Below are positions 33,976 through 44,786 of a stretch of DNA of 64,000 bases, in pieces. The translations under genes and the position numbers were made by a program. The notes under the pieces were generated by a model, which was given only the letters and a program-made list of their open reading frames with translations, searched no databases and was not told where the DNA came from. Source of the DNA: Fomitopsis serialis (taxonomy: Eukaryota > Basidiomycota > Agaricomycetes > Polyporales > Fomitopsidaceae); the NCBI RefSeq assembly GCF_022376445.1, contig NW_025954972.1, positions 434,001 through 498,000 of the forward strand. The letters run 5' to 3'. Within the stretch, counting starts at the first letter, position 1. Each line of letters opens with the position of its first letter.

Positions 33976-35205
33976 TCTTCTCGATGAGCGTGCTGCAAGA
34001 TCGTTTGTGAGGGCTGGGGCGATGCGGTCTGCGCTGGCGCGTCGGCTCCCTTATATGTCACAATCCCTCGAAGCCAGCGTCCGGGACCACGGCGACGGCC
34101 CCAAGCATGACTGCGCGCACGTTCCACTTGCCGTGCACCTTCTGTGCTCTACGGTCGTCATAAGAGCTCCCCTCGGGCAACGCAGTGTCTCTCAGAGCGC
34201 GCCGTTACCTTATTTGCGGTGCAGCAACTGCTAAGTGTAAGGAGTGACTAGTTGTTACTAGTCCTCGATAGAACGATATTGAATCATTTAGTATGTTCAC
34301 GACCTCTATGGTATGTTATCGAAGGCTATGGAATATTCGAGAGTACTCGTGAAGATACAGAGTAGCTTACCAATGCGAGGATCGCTGCGAGTATATAGGA
34401 AGGCCGAAACACTCGCAGACGACACGCTTTGCTGGTCAAACGTCTACCCCTCTCGTCTCGCCTCTTGCCTCTCTCTGTACCATCTACTGTACACCTGTAC
34501 CCGTAGATAGTACATCCAACTCCTTTCTCCCTTTCTCCCTTCTCTCGCCCTCCTCGTCGGCCTGATCACCCGTCGAGCCCTTACCTAAGCAAACCGCGTG
34601 AGGACTGAACCCTTTCGTACAAGGCGTAAACTCGTCTTGTTACACTAAGTTACTGGTCACCATAACTTAAGTCATGGCACTGACCTTATGCATTATCGTC
34701 CAGTATATGGAACTTGAAGGTCACCAGATCACTTCGGGCAGTTACCCCACTTGACGTTCTGCCCTATGTTGTTAGTGGTAGCCAGTCAGGAAGATATTGA
34801 GCGAAACAACATACACGCTGTACAAGCTACATCCGTAGCAATCCCTATGGCCCCGGATATCAATATGACCAGGGCAAGACCCATACCGATGACATTGGCG
34901 GACGACTCGGCGGGACGAGTCGTCAGACCCTATGTGGAGCCTTCTACAACCCGGAACCACCGAGACCCAGTCGCCCCACTGCCCCGACGAGTTGATGTTC
35001 CGATATGTACGCACTGTAAGCATGATCATATAACACACACAGCTTCTCTGGCGCACCGAGGTCCGAGGCCACTGACAGCTCGAAGAACGTAGCGAGCACG
35101 CACACTTTGGATGCGATCATGTGTTTATATGCTTGGCCTAGGACATAAGAATAAATACAACTACAGTAGGGATACAACAATACATCGCAAATACAAACGA
35201 AGCCC
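33976..35205. other. Intergenic region between Cys-rich paralogue 4 and histone H4
   Basis: About 1.2 kb. A pyrimidine-rich tract is at 34515-34555. No gene, RNA or repeat could be supported. Confidence 0.45.
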
Positions 35206-35670
35206 CTATGCACCAAAACCGTACAAGGTACGACCCGATCGCTTCAAGGCATAGACAACGTCGAGTGCGGTAACAGTTTTCCGCTTTGCGTGCTCGGTGT
35301 ATGTGACGGAATCGCGAATGACCTGGAGAAAGAAATGAAAACACATGTTGTGTCGAGATCAATTGATCACGTACGTTTTCCAAGAATATCTTGAGGACAC
35401 CACGGGTCTCCTCGTAGATGAGGCCAGAGATCCGCTTCACACCACCACGACGTGCGAGACGACGGATGGCGGGCTTTGTAATGCCTGGACCGACATCAGC
35501 ACGCCAAGTCGTTTAGAAGAAGAGGCAAACTCACCTTGAATGTTGTCACGGAGAATCTTCCGGTGACGCTTCGCACCGCCCTTTCCCAGACCCTGAAGCC
35601 AGAGTCAGCAAAGGAAGCAACATCAACCAACAAAAGCAGTTACCTTTCCACCCTTTCCACGGCCAGACAT
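35206..35670 (-). CDS. Histone H4
   Basis: Four exons (35644-35670, 35535-35592, 35375-35484, 35206-35322) encode 103 residues including Met. The sequence is standard H4: [61 protein letters not shown] and the end TLYGFGA. As usual in basidiomycetes, and unlike animals, the core histone gene has introns and presumably polyadenylated mRNA. It is divergent from histone H3, with 314 bp between start codons. Confidence 0.97.
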
Positions 35671-35984
35671 TGTTCAAGAGGAGTAAAAGTGTTAAAACGT
35701 TGGAGAGTGTTGGTTAAGTGCGCGGTGGTGGCGACAGTAGATGGGGGCCAACTGTGCGCGGACGCCGCGTCTTATAGGACGCGACTGTGGCTGAAGGCGC
35801 TAAAGCACGTGACTCTGTTGAATGGGATTCATCGCGTCTCAAAGCACGTGCGGCGCGCGCGACGCGCCTGTGGCGCCAGAGTATATAACGCCGCGCCCAG
35901 AGAGCACTTGCCCCCAACCCGTCTGCCTGTCACCCGCCCACTGCTCCGCACTTCAACTCATCCACTCGTCTTCTACAATCAACA
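35671..35984. promoter_or_regulatory. Bidirectional histone H4-H3 promoter
   Basis: The 314-bp spacer has a TATA box TATATAA at 35882-35888, about 100 bp before the H3 ATG, and two copies of AAAGCACGTG (CACGTG at 35806-35811 and 35845-35850, 39 bp apart), between them sequences rich in GCGACGCG-like motifs. The paired E-boxes are candidate sites for a bHLH or similar factor giving co-ordinate S-phase expression; that is inference. Confidence 0.6.
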
Positions 35985-36561
35985 ATGGCACGTACCAAGC
36001 AAACCGCCCGCAAGTCCACCGGTGGTAAGTAGTCTCCTTGTCATTTTTAGCTCAATGATCTTCATAACGCGCGCGTACAACAGGCAAGGCGCCCCGTAAG
36101 CAACTTGCAGCTAAGTCTCGTAAGACCGCCGCACCGGTAGGTGTGCTCCAAGCTCCTGCCTTCGACCATCCACTTACGTAGATATCTGTAGACACAGACG
36201 GGCGGCGTGAAGAAGCCTCATCGCTTCCGGCCGGGGACCGTGGCCCTTCGGGAGATTCGTCGGTACCAGAAGTCGACCGAGCTCCTGATTCGCAAGCTTC
36301 CGTTCCAACGTCTAGTTCGTGAAATCGCTCAGGATTTCAAGGCAAGTCCTTTTCACCAACCGAAGCAATCATCATCTAACGGTCTTCTAGACCGATCTCC
36401 GCTTCCAGTCCTCGGCTGTCATGGCTCTCCAAGAGGCTTCGGAGGCATACCTCGTCTCGCTATTCGAAGACACCAACCTTGCGGCTATCCACGCGAAGCG
36501 TGTCACCATCCAGCCAAAGGACCTTGCACTCGCGCGCCGTTTGCGTGGCGAGCGATCATGA
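35985..36561 (+). CDS. Histone H3
   Basis: Exons 35985-36024, 36084-36136, 36192-36341 and 36391-36561 encode 137 residues including Met with the acceptor at 36191 (135 if the acceptor at 36197 is used; canonical H3 has 136). Core blocks are standard: [57 protein letters not shown] and [20 protein letters not shown]. The tail between K23 and V35 is odd: [10 protein letters not shown] replaces the usual ARKS context around K27, with one residue missing before the Arg. Intron 3 has a GC donor (AAG|GCAAGT), a known minor class. Divergent from H4. Confidence 0.95.
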
Positions 36562-36822
36562 GCTTGTTTATTGTAGTCTAGGTGTAGAGATTTTGTATCA
36601 TGGTGTACTCCTAGCTAGCGCAGTCTCATTCTAATACCCTTTTATCGCTTGGGTTATGCCGGTGTTCGTGAAACGTTGCCTGCATCCTGGTCAAGCTAAA
36701 TCGTAGTGGACCGTGTGCCTTGCGTAGTGACTATCTTATATGTAGTGTACAGAGTGCACAAGGATGTTGCCGATGCAATGCTGAATACTGTACTGAATAC
36801 GAAACGGATGTTACGCAGAGCG

Positions 36823-39800
36823 CTATTCGGTCCCTGCTGTATCATCGACCTTACTGAGGAGGCTATCGTCGATCGTTACTTCGTCTACCGTTATTGCGTC
36901 ATCGGCGGCATCTGCATTATCGGTGGCAGGTGCTGATGCTTCCGACTTCTTTCGAGCTGCGTCCTTGGCTGCTGCTGTGATATCCTCGCCAAATAAACGC
37001 AAGCTTAACGCGCTATGGAACACAATGAGATCCACCATCAGGGTAACAACTGAAAGGCCGCGCTCACCTCTTAGCTTTTTTGTCGATCATCAGTGTCAAC
37101 GATACGTTGGACTTCCATATGGGCAGGACCAGCTCATGCGTCAGTCTGCATCGCGATTCCGAGTAAGCATACGGATGGCGCTATAGCCGAATGCTCACGT
37201 TGCATTGTGCACTTGCCCCGGGGGGAACCGGACAACATAGCTGCCAGTCGCTAAAAGAAGGGTCAGAGCATGCGCACGGGGAGTGTTGCTAGATCCTCAC
37301 CTTTTGACTCGATGAGCGACTTGAACGGCTCCGCAAACCCAGAAGACAGCGGATAGTATGCCTCCATCAGGATTTTCAGCGCACCCACATCGGCCTCGAT
37401 GATCGCTTCGGGCTCGATGTACGGCAGCACGACGGGGAGTCCTTCTGCAAGCACCCGGAACTGCGCCTCAACGCCCTCCCGCTTCGCCTCGACTCCCTCT
37501 TGCTTTGCAAACACCTTTGTGCCCGCTGTCATCAGACGCATCCGAATGTAGTCGTTGTGCTGTACAACGTGCTTCACGATGTCGTTCGTCATGTATAGGG
37601 AGCGGACGGCGTCGCCCTCCGGGTTTCGGACGAGGATATTTTGTGCGGGGAAGGAGGGCTGCAGGCGGAGCTTCGTCCTGGTTTGCATTCGCAATCAGGA
37701 ATAACTCAAGGCACCATGACGTAGGACCGGACGTACATGCACGTCTGGATGATCGGGTCGTCGGGGGAGACGAAGGTAAAGGGGTTCTCTTTGAAGTGAA
37801 CAGCGCCTCCATCCCCCTTCTGCTTCTTCCCTTTCTGCTGCTTCTTGAACTCTTCTGGACTGATCACAGGCGTTGTCTGGGAAATGGAGTTGGTGGCGGA
37901 GCTGGAAGTACCCTCGTCGGCGGCTTCATCCGGGAGCTCTTCGTCGATGTCGTCGGTCGTCTGGACGTCCGACGCTTCCTCCGTCGTCGGAACCGGCTCA
38001 GTCGCGAGCTTTGGCTTTTTGACAGTGGAAGTTTCCAATCCATCAACAGCATCTGCGTGCCGTTTGCCGTCGCTGACGAAATGAATGTTGATGAGAATAA
38101 ACAGACGCATGAAGAGCCACGACTCCCACCTTTTGGCTACATCTTGAGTACTCGTCGCTGGTGGGGGGATTTTCTGCAGTACCGCGACGAAGAACCCGCC
38201 TGTATCTTGCAGGTGAGGATATATCCGCATACTGAGGTTTTAAAAGCAAGGAGAAGTAAGCGAACGGTATTAGATCGAGAGTTACCGAGCCACTGACCAT
38301 CGGGGCAGATTCAACTTCTCTGTTTCTTCTGACGTAGGCGGCCAGTGGGACTCCAGCATTTTGCTCTGCTTACGCTTCTCGTCTGAAAGAGAGTCCCAGT
38401 AGTCCTTGTAGGTGAGGAAGTCCGTCGTGATATTGCGGTCGACCGTAGGGATCCAGGTAGTCATCCCTGGGCGATGGACAAGGGCGGGTAAGTGACTTGA
38501 CATGTCGACCAGTTCGAACCCTGTCAGACTGTTAAGGCTATTTTCTGCTACATCTGCGCTGAGACGGACCGGGTATTGACTTGAGAGCCGCTGCTACCAC
38601 CGCCTCGTTCTCAACTGGGTTCAATGAACAAGTCGAGTAAACGATCCGCCCGCCTTTCTTCAGCATGCGCATTGCCCGTTCAAGAATGCGAATCTGCAGG
38701 CTTGAGCGCGGAGTGAGAGATTGGGATCACTCCGATGGGGCAAGCGACATACCTATGCAGGCCATTCCCATCCATGGGCTGCCAATGCTTCCATATCGCG
38801 ACATTTTTCCGGAGCGTACCGTCTCCGCTACACGGCACGTCGCACAATATCCTGTCAAACAGGAGCTGGTACTGTTTCTTGGCGGCGATACGAGGTTTTG
38901 TGGCCGACGGAAAGATGATCTGTTCTGAAGGGATCTTGATCGCGGGGTAGATGGACGCGTCGTGATTGGTGACAATGAGCGCGGGCGAGGGGAGGCGGGC
39001 AGATTGGTGGATGAGCATGTGCGTGCGCTTGTAGTCGCTGTCGTTGGCGATGAGCAACCCGCTCGGGTAGGACGATGCGTTCATGCTGTCGTGCGCGTGG
39101 ATGGCTTCTAGAAGCTGAGCGGTCTGTGGATATGAGCATTGGCGGTCACACAGAAGGAGACGCGCTCATCATACCTTGGAACCTGGTGCAGCACACATGT
39201 CTATGACCTACATATTGATCAATGAAAAGAGCAGTTCTGGCCGGATAAATAGCGCATATACCCTGTGGTGCGGCTCGACCTCGAGAAAGAGCGGCGGGAG
39301 CATGCTGACGGCCTCTTGCCGAGATATGTTGCCCTGCACATACGCTGAGGACGATGTGTGAGCAGACGGACAAGTGAAAGTGCTCACCACTTCGGTCTCG
39401 TATACCAGAAACGAATGAAACTTCTTGAACTGTGGCGACTTCCGGACGACTTTCTTCGCTACATTCAGCTGCCAAGCAAGCCCTTCTGGGTACCTGTGCA
39501 TAACGTGTGTTGATACACCCCGCAAGCGTGCCACCTCTGAGGAAAGGAGCGTACCAAGGAATTTGGGTCGGTGGAGGCACTGCTTCGCCCTCGAAGACAA
39601 CGTTAGCCATATGCGGTACGTGAACCTCCTTGATCGTGTCGTTCAGCAGACGTGCCGCTCTGACTCCTCCCTTAAGCATGGTTGCAACCAGATATGCGCG
39701 AAGTAAACTCACTGTCTGCTCCCAGTCACCCGAAACGTCGTAGGAAGCGGAGTTCTCATAGCCTCCAAGAACGACTCCCATTCGCCCTCCGGCAGAATCT

Positions 39801-40022
39801 TCTGAGTCTTGTAGTACCGCTCGAAGCGTTCGTTGTGCATGTCATCCTTGGCAATCATATCCGACCGCCATTCTCCGTTGTTGCGGTCGCCGGTGGGCGC
39901 ACTCCCAGCTGCAGCGCCGCGGCCCCGTTTCCCGCCAAGGCCACGTTTGGCTGCTTTCTGGATTCATGAGCTGGAGACAAGTCGTCTGATGTAGGAGACT
40001 AACGAACTTTGCTTCTCGGCAT
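36823..40022 (-). CDS. TRM4: RNA cytosine-5 methyltransferase Trm4/Ncl1 (NSUN2)
   Basis: Fifteen exons, the first of only 15 nt (40008-40022), then 39713-39957, 39555-39659, 39388-39493, 39262-39333, 39175-39207, 38753-39123, 38570-38700, 38286-38520, 38130-38231, 37737-38072, 37301-37677, 37199-37250, 37068-37145 and 36823-37012, encode 815 residues. The Rossmann-fold motifs are clear: [12 protein letters not shown] (SAM binding, motif I), [12 protein letters not shown] (motif IV) and [18 protein letters not shown] (motif VI with the catalytic Cys). [14 protein letters not shown] before the core and [12 protein letters not shown] near the end fit NSUN2/Trm4. The enzyme makes m5C at several tRNA positions and acts in the nucleus. 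The C-terminal tail is longer than in yeast, Ala/Asp-rich and acidic. Confidence 0.92.
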
Positions 40023-40315
40023 GGTGTTCTGAATTCTTGTCTGCAGCTGAGATTGATAAATGCTGGTTAAAGGACGGAAATGCGGACGAAATAATCTGCT
40101 TCTCAGCCCGCAGAGATCGATCGCGCGACACACGTGCGCGAGGACCGTGACAGTGACCGACGCGTCCGTCACACCTTCCGCCGATCTCGTGTCCGAGTCG
40201 GTAGCGCTGTGGCTTCGTCGGACCTTCGTCCTGGCCACGACCTTCGTACAGCCTGCATAGGCCTGAATATCCCAGCTCGACAGCCCCGACTATCGCAGGT
40301 GCCATTCGAACAATC

Positions 40316-41726
40316 ATGTCACAATTCGAGTTCCCTGCTTTGACTGTCCACAACCTCCTTCACCGCGCCTCGCAAACCCCGCCTTCCCAAAATGTACTGC
40401 GTTACGGTGAGAAGATCGTCGAAACGTGCACCACCGCGGTTGGTTGGCGTTTTCCTAGCTTTGATATCTCTGCCCAAAGATTTGGTCTGTCATCACTTTG
40501 TTTCGGAGGGATACTGATTTACGCAATTAGTATGCAAAGTAGCCTTCCACAGGCGGTGTTTTGTATACACGCGTGTACCTCCTACCCACGACAGAACTAT
40601 CGGCAAGCAGGTCATGCGTTCAATCAAAGACTGGGACTGCGCTGCCGATAACGTTGATGATTCTGAGGTCTTCTTGCTACACGACCTGGATGAGTTCGAG
40701 AGCACAGAATTCAATCGGGTTATTCGCACAGTGGCTCCCACTGAAACCCAGTCTATTGAATCTCACAAACGGTATCTTCAAAGGGCTTTGGTGAGACCTG
40801 AGTTACTGATTCACGCACCGTAGCAAACCTCCTGAGAGCGCTGCGACACGCTTGCTGAAGAAGAGGCAAAATGTCTCAGATATATCCTTACACAAGATTA
40901 TACCCGGAGTGAGTATTCTTACACATCAGTCCTAGTGAGAAACCGTCGAATTTGACGCATATAGCCTCATTTCTGTCCTCCACCAGACGTGATCCCCCAA
41001 GTTCCGGTCCCCAAGATAGGACTAAAGAAGTATCTTTCCGAGAACGCGCCGTTTCCCATTCCACCTCACAATCAAGGCTCAATTCGCGACGCCCTGAGCG
41101 ATGAGTACGCGAGATCAGCATGGATCGTTCCCATACGCGGCAAAGTACCCTGGCGAGGCTGCAGTGCGGCTACTGTGCTTGAACCTAAGCAGGCTTCGAA
41201 GCAAGGCTACTTCGGGGCACTTGGTCCGCGTGGCCCTCACGACCCTGCACCAAACGATAACCCGGACTCACAGATCGTCTGGACGCACGATGCGCTCGTA
41301 GCTTTCTGGGCCTTCCTCCTCCAGCTCCGGGCAGGCGGCGCTCTCGGGCCGCTCTCGCTCTCGTTCGATGTCGCTCGCACGCAGCCCGAGCCTTCGACCT
41401 CGTCGACGACGCGTGGCGTTGTTGTTGGACATGCCGTTGATAGCACTCCAAACGGTCCTGGGTCGACAGCACGAACCTCGTCCAGCAACCCTTCGCAGGA
41501 TGTCCGCTCTACGCTTCTCGGCATGGACCACTTCAAGATCTACCACGACACCCGCTATACGATCAACCTGCGTCACGTTTTGTATGCCTGGAGCTATGAG
41601 CCTCGTCATTCGGAGGCCGTGGAGGAGATTTTTGGCTCTGCTATCCCCAAGGATAAGATCCGAATGTTCAAATACGCAAGGCTGGTTCTGCTGGACGAGA
41701 GATCGAAGGCCATATTGAATATGTGA
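40316..41726 (+). CDS. Conserved-looking protein of unknown function, 380 residues
   Basis: Exons 40316-40406, 40459-40484, 40543-40562, 40595-40790, 40839-40908 and 40987-41726 join in frame to 380 residues. Two exons are only 26 and 20 nt. Blocks that look constrained are LRYALISLPKDLPSTGG, VMRSIKDWDCAADNVDDSEVF, DVIPQVPVPKIGLKKYLSEN (junction residue uncertain), RSAWIVPIRGKVPW, IVWTHDALVAFWAFLLQL and FKIYHDTRYTINLRHVLYAW. No signal peptide or membrane helix is obvious. A Ser/Thr-rich, probably disordered stretch separates the last two blocks. I do not recognise the family. It is divergent from TRM4 with 293 bp between start codons. Confidence 0.72.
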
Positions 41727-42140
41727 CATATAGAATCGCGTTGTTTCGACGAAGTCAGCGGTGCGTCTGATTTTTGCCGTGCGGGGCCATGCATGATGTA
41801 GTTGAGAAGACGCATTGGCAAGCTTCTGTAAGTACTTATGTCGTGTGTTTCGCTGTGTCCTTTTCACATGACTGTTATAATGTGTGCTAACAATAATATA
41901 TGTAGCGACGCGGGCATGCCGGGTGGCGGGTAAGTACGGGAAATGCCGGTGTCCCTAAACCGCAGTAACTTGAAGCGGCACCGCTGGTTGCTCGCTTAGC
42001 GCTCCGGTCTTGGCGTCTCGAGACTTGTATGCGCAGTCGCCGTTCTTCACGCCTCCACCCCCCTGCGGTCTCCTCGACGACTCTTCCACGCTGCCAGTCT
42101 GATTTTCCCCCCATTTTCGTCTGGTTTCACGCCGACCGCC
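41727..42140. other. Promoter region of the aspartic protease gene
   Basis: 414 bp with no ORF of note; AT-rich near 41880-41905, then a pyrimidine-rich leader (42050-42135) just before the protease ATG. Confidence 0.4.
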
Positions 42141-44185
42141 ATGCGCCTGGCGTCCCTCCCTCTTGTCTTAACCTGCCTGCTCTCGTATGTCCTTGAAACA
42201 TCCGCCGCACCCTCCACGCATGTCTCGCTTGGCCAGCACATACCACTCTCGCGAAGGAGACCAAGATCACGCAGCACGGATGAACTGCGTGCATTGTTGA
42301 GAAGGCGGAAGCATTCTCTAGAGGCGAAGTATGGACCGGAGGGACTGGGGAGGCGTGCGAGCGGGTCGAACCTGTGCGTCTTCCTTCATGTTTCTCTGAC
42401 AGCGGGGCTAACCTATCGTTCCGTCGTGTAATGAAGACTGACAGACGAAGACAAGGACCTAACGTGAGTCGTCCCGGCAGGTGACATTGCAAAGAAACAT
42501 CGTTTCCTCCACGGACAAGGTTTGCGGTTAAATGAAAACTCTTCCACATACCTTCGCAGGTAGGGAATGTGCTCCATAGGCATTAATCTCGGCCGAGGAA
42601 AGGCTCAAGGGCCTTTGTTCGCCGGGAAAGATGTCTTTCGACGTCTTTCCGAGACGCATCTATGTCGTGGGGAAATCATGAGGGATCCTTTTCACTTTCG
42701 AAGCCATTTGGCCCGGGGAAATCATGATGTCTTTGCAGTGTGATGCTTGCTCGCTTGCTGACGAAATGTCGCAGATACTTCGGCTCGTTGGCTATAGGAA
42801 CACCTCCTGTATCGTTCAACGTCATCCTTGATACGGGCTCATCGTATGTATCACGCCCGTCTGGGTTCCCGCTTGTGATGTTGACGCGGCCTCTCAGCGA
42901 CCTCTGGGTGGCTTCGTCCGAAGGAGGCTTAACAAGCCTGTCTACCATACCGAGTGGCGTTGCGACGTTCAACACATCAGCTTCGTCCTCCTTTGCTTCC
43001 TTGAACGAGTCGTTCTCGATCACGTACGGGTCGGGCAGCGCTCTGGGCTCACTTGCCCGGGACACCGTCAGGATGGCAGGCTTCGCCATCACTGCCCAGA
43101 CATTCGCAGTAGTGGACGAGATTACACAGGGGGTGCTTACGAGCCCAATATCCGGCCTTCTCGGGCTCGGGTGGCAACAGCTCTCAGCGTCCGGCGCGAC
43201 GCCGTTCTGGGAGGCACTTGCCCAGTCGAACAACACGCTGAGCGACAAGGTGTTCGGCATCCAGCTCGCGCGCTATGGCAACGATTCCAACGCGGAGTCG
43301 CAAGAACCCGGGGGGACATTCACACTGGGTGCGGTGAACGAGAGCTTGTTTACGGGTGACATTGAGTACCAGGATGTCCCCCAAGTGGGCTATTGGCTGC
43401 AGGAGATCAGTGGTATGTCTTGCGTCCTTTGTTCAGCATTCCGTGATCGCTGTATTCATACGAGTATGAAGGTTTGACAGTCCAGGGGACGTCGATCAGC
43501 CTGCAGTCTGGGTCCGCGTCGTACGGCGCCATAGACACCGGCACGACGCTTGTAGCTGGGCCTTCCGATGTCATCGAGGAAATCTACGCGGCAATACCAG
43601 GGAGTACCGCGGACAGCAGCGGTTATTACACCTACCGTAAGCCTTACCTCCTCTTCGACCGCGGATTTTGACCTGAACCTCTGCGCAGCTTGCTCGACTA
43701 AGGTCCACGTAACGCTGCAGTTCGGGAATAGCTCGAGGACGTGGGCTATATCCCCCGACGACTTCGCGTACACTACCGTGGACTCTACGGGGAACAACTG
43801 CATTGGCGCCTTCGTCGTGAACACCAGCGGCGGCACGGCCCCACCCTGGATCATCGGGGACACATTCTTGGTGCGCGATAACATCCGATCACTCGAGAAC
43901 GCCTATTGATGATATCCCGAGCAGAAGAACGTGTATTCCGCGTTCCGACATGACCCGCCGTCTGTCGGCTTTGCGACGCTCTCGTCGGAGGCGGTCGCGA
44001 TGAACGGTGCGGCCGGCGACCCACCGAGCCCGACGATTGGCTCTGTTGCTGCTGCTGTCGGCTCGACGAGCAGCGTCGACTCTGGATTGAACGGCACTAA
44101 CAGCAATAGCGCGGACGTTTCCGTGCGGTGGAGTGCGTGTTTGGTGGTCGCGGGTGTGACGGCGGGTTTAGTACTGACTTTCTAA
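42141..44185 (+). CDS. Secreted or GPI-anchored aspartic protease (peptidase family A1)
   Basis: Seven exons (42141-42373, 42437-42463, 42775-42843, 42898-43412, 43472-43636, 43689-43870, 43925-44185) give 483 residues. A signal peptide (MRLASLPLVLTCLLSYVLETSAA) precedes a basic pro-region. The bilobed pepsin fold is complete: [26 protein letters not shown] (split here as two blocks, catalytic Asp in DTGS), ISGLLGLGW, and the second Asp in GAIDTGTTLVAGP, then PWIIGDTFL. The C-terminus is Ser/Thr/Gly-rich and ends in a hydrophobic helix (CLVVAGVTAGLVLTF), as in GPI-anchored yapsin-like or polyporopepsin relatives. Intron 2 (42464-42774) is 311 nt, far longer than other introns here. Confidence 0.9.
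42464..42774 (+). other. Unusually long intron with internal direct repeats
   Basis: The acceptor and donor are canonical (GTGAGT/GCAG). The 13-mer GGGGAAATCATGA occurs at 42669-42681 and 42715-42727, and GACGTCTTTCC-like repeats lie near 42635. The length and repeats suggest an old small insertion in a formerly short intron. Confidence 0.5.
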
Positions 44186-44786
44186 TCTACGATTTGCTGT
44201 ATTCGAGGGGGTACTGGATTGCTGAAGCTTAAGTACGAGCGATGTATTAGTGTAATTTGGGATGCGTCCGTCGTGGCTCGGTGTCGGATGGAATTGGTCG
44301 CGCCTTTTGATACTGGGATAGGCTTTTAAGGCAGCTGGGTCACTCAGGCAAGGTATGTCACTCACCAGACAGGCCTTAACGTCCCTATCCCTCGACTCTA
44401 TCCGAATGGATAGGGATTTGTAGACTGACAGTAAGTACAGTATAGCGTGCTACACACTGCGCCTCGCTGCGTGCCTACAATCACGCAAGCAAGATACGTA
44501 TCACCAGTATGACTGTCTTGTTGGTTGAACGATGTGCTCCACGCCTGGCCCATCAGTGTCTTATTCACTTCCCAGACGTCCTGGACATGTAGAACACCAG
44601 TCCTACAGGATGACTTTGAGAACACCAGCACACTGAAGTTAAGGACTGGAGAATCGCGTGTTATTACTCATCATGTACGAGTTTACGTGTATCTACGTAG
44701 ATTGATGACCCCAGTGAAAACAACATCTCAAAGCTCACTCAATATTCTGCGGTAGTGAATGTACGGAGTCAACAGTGTCGTACCCA
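44186..44786. other. Convergent intergenic region (protease / P450)
   Basis: About 600 bp holding the 3' ends of two convergent genes. Nothing else supported. Confidence 0.5.

Noticed and set aside
38500..38530. TTCGAACCCTGTCAG as a tRNA B-box
   Set aside because: It is the splice acceptor and start of an exon of TRM4 on the minus strand.
41268..41867. 199-residue minus-strand protein
   Set aside because: Antisense shadow of the last exon of the 380-residue gene, which has coherent splicing.
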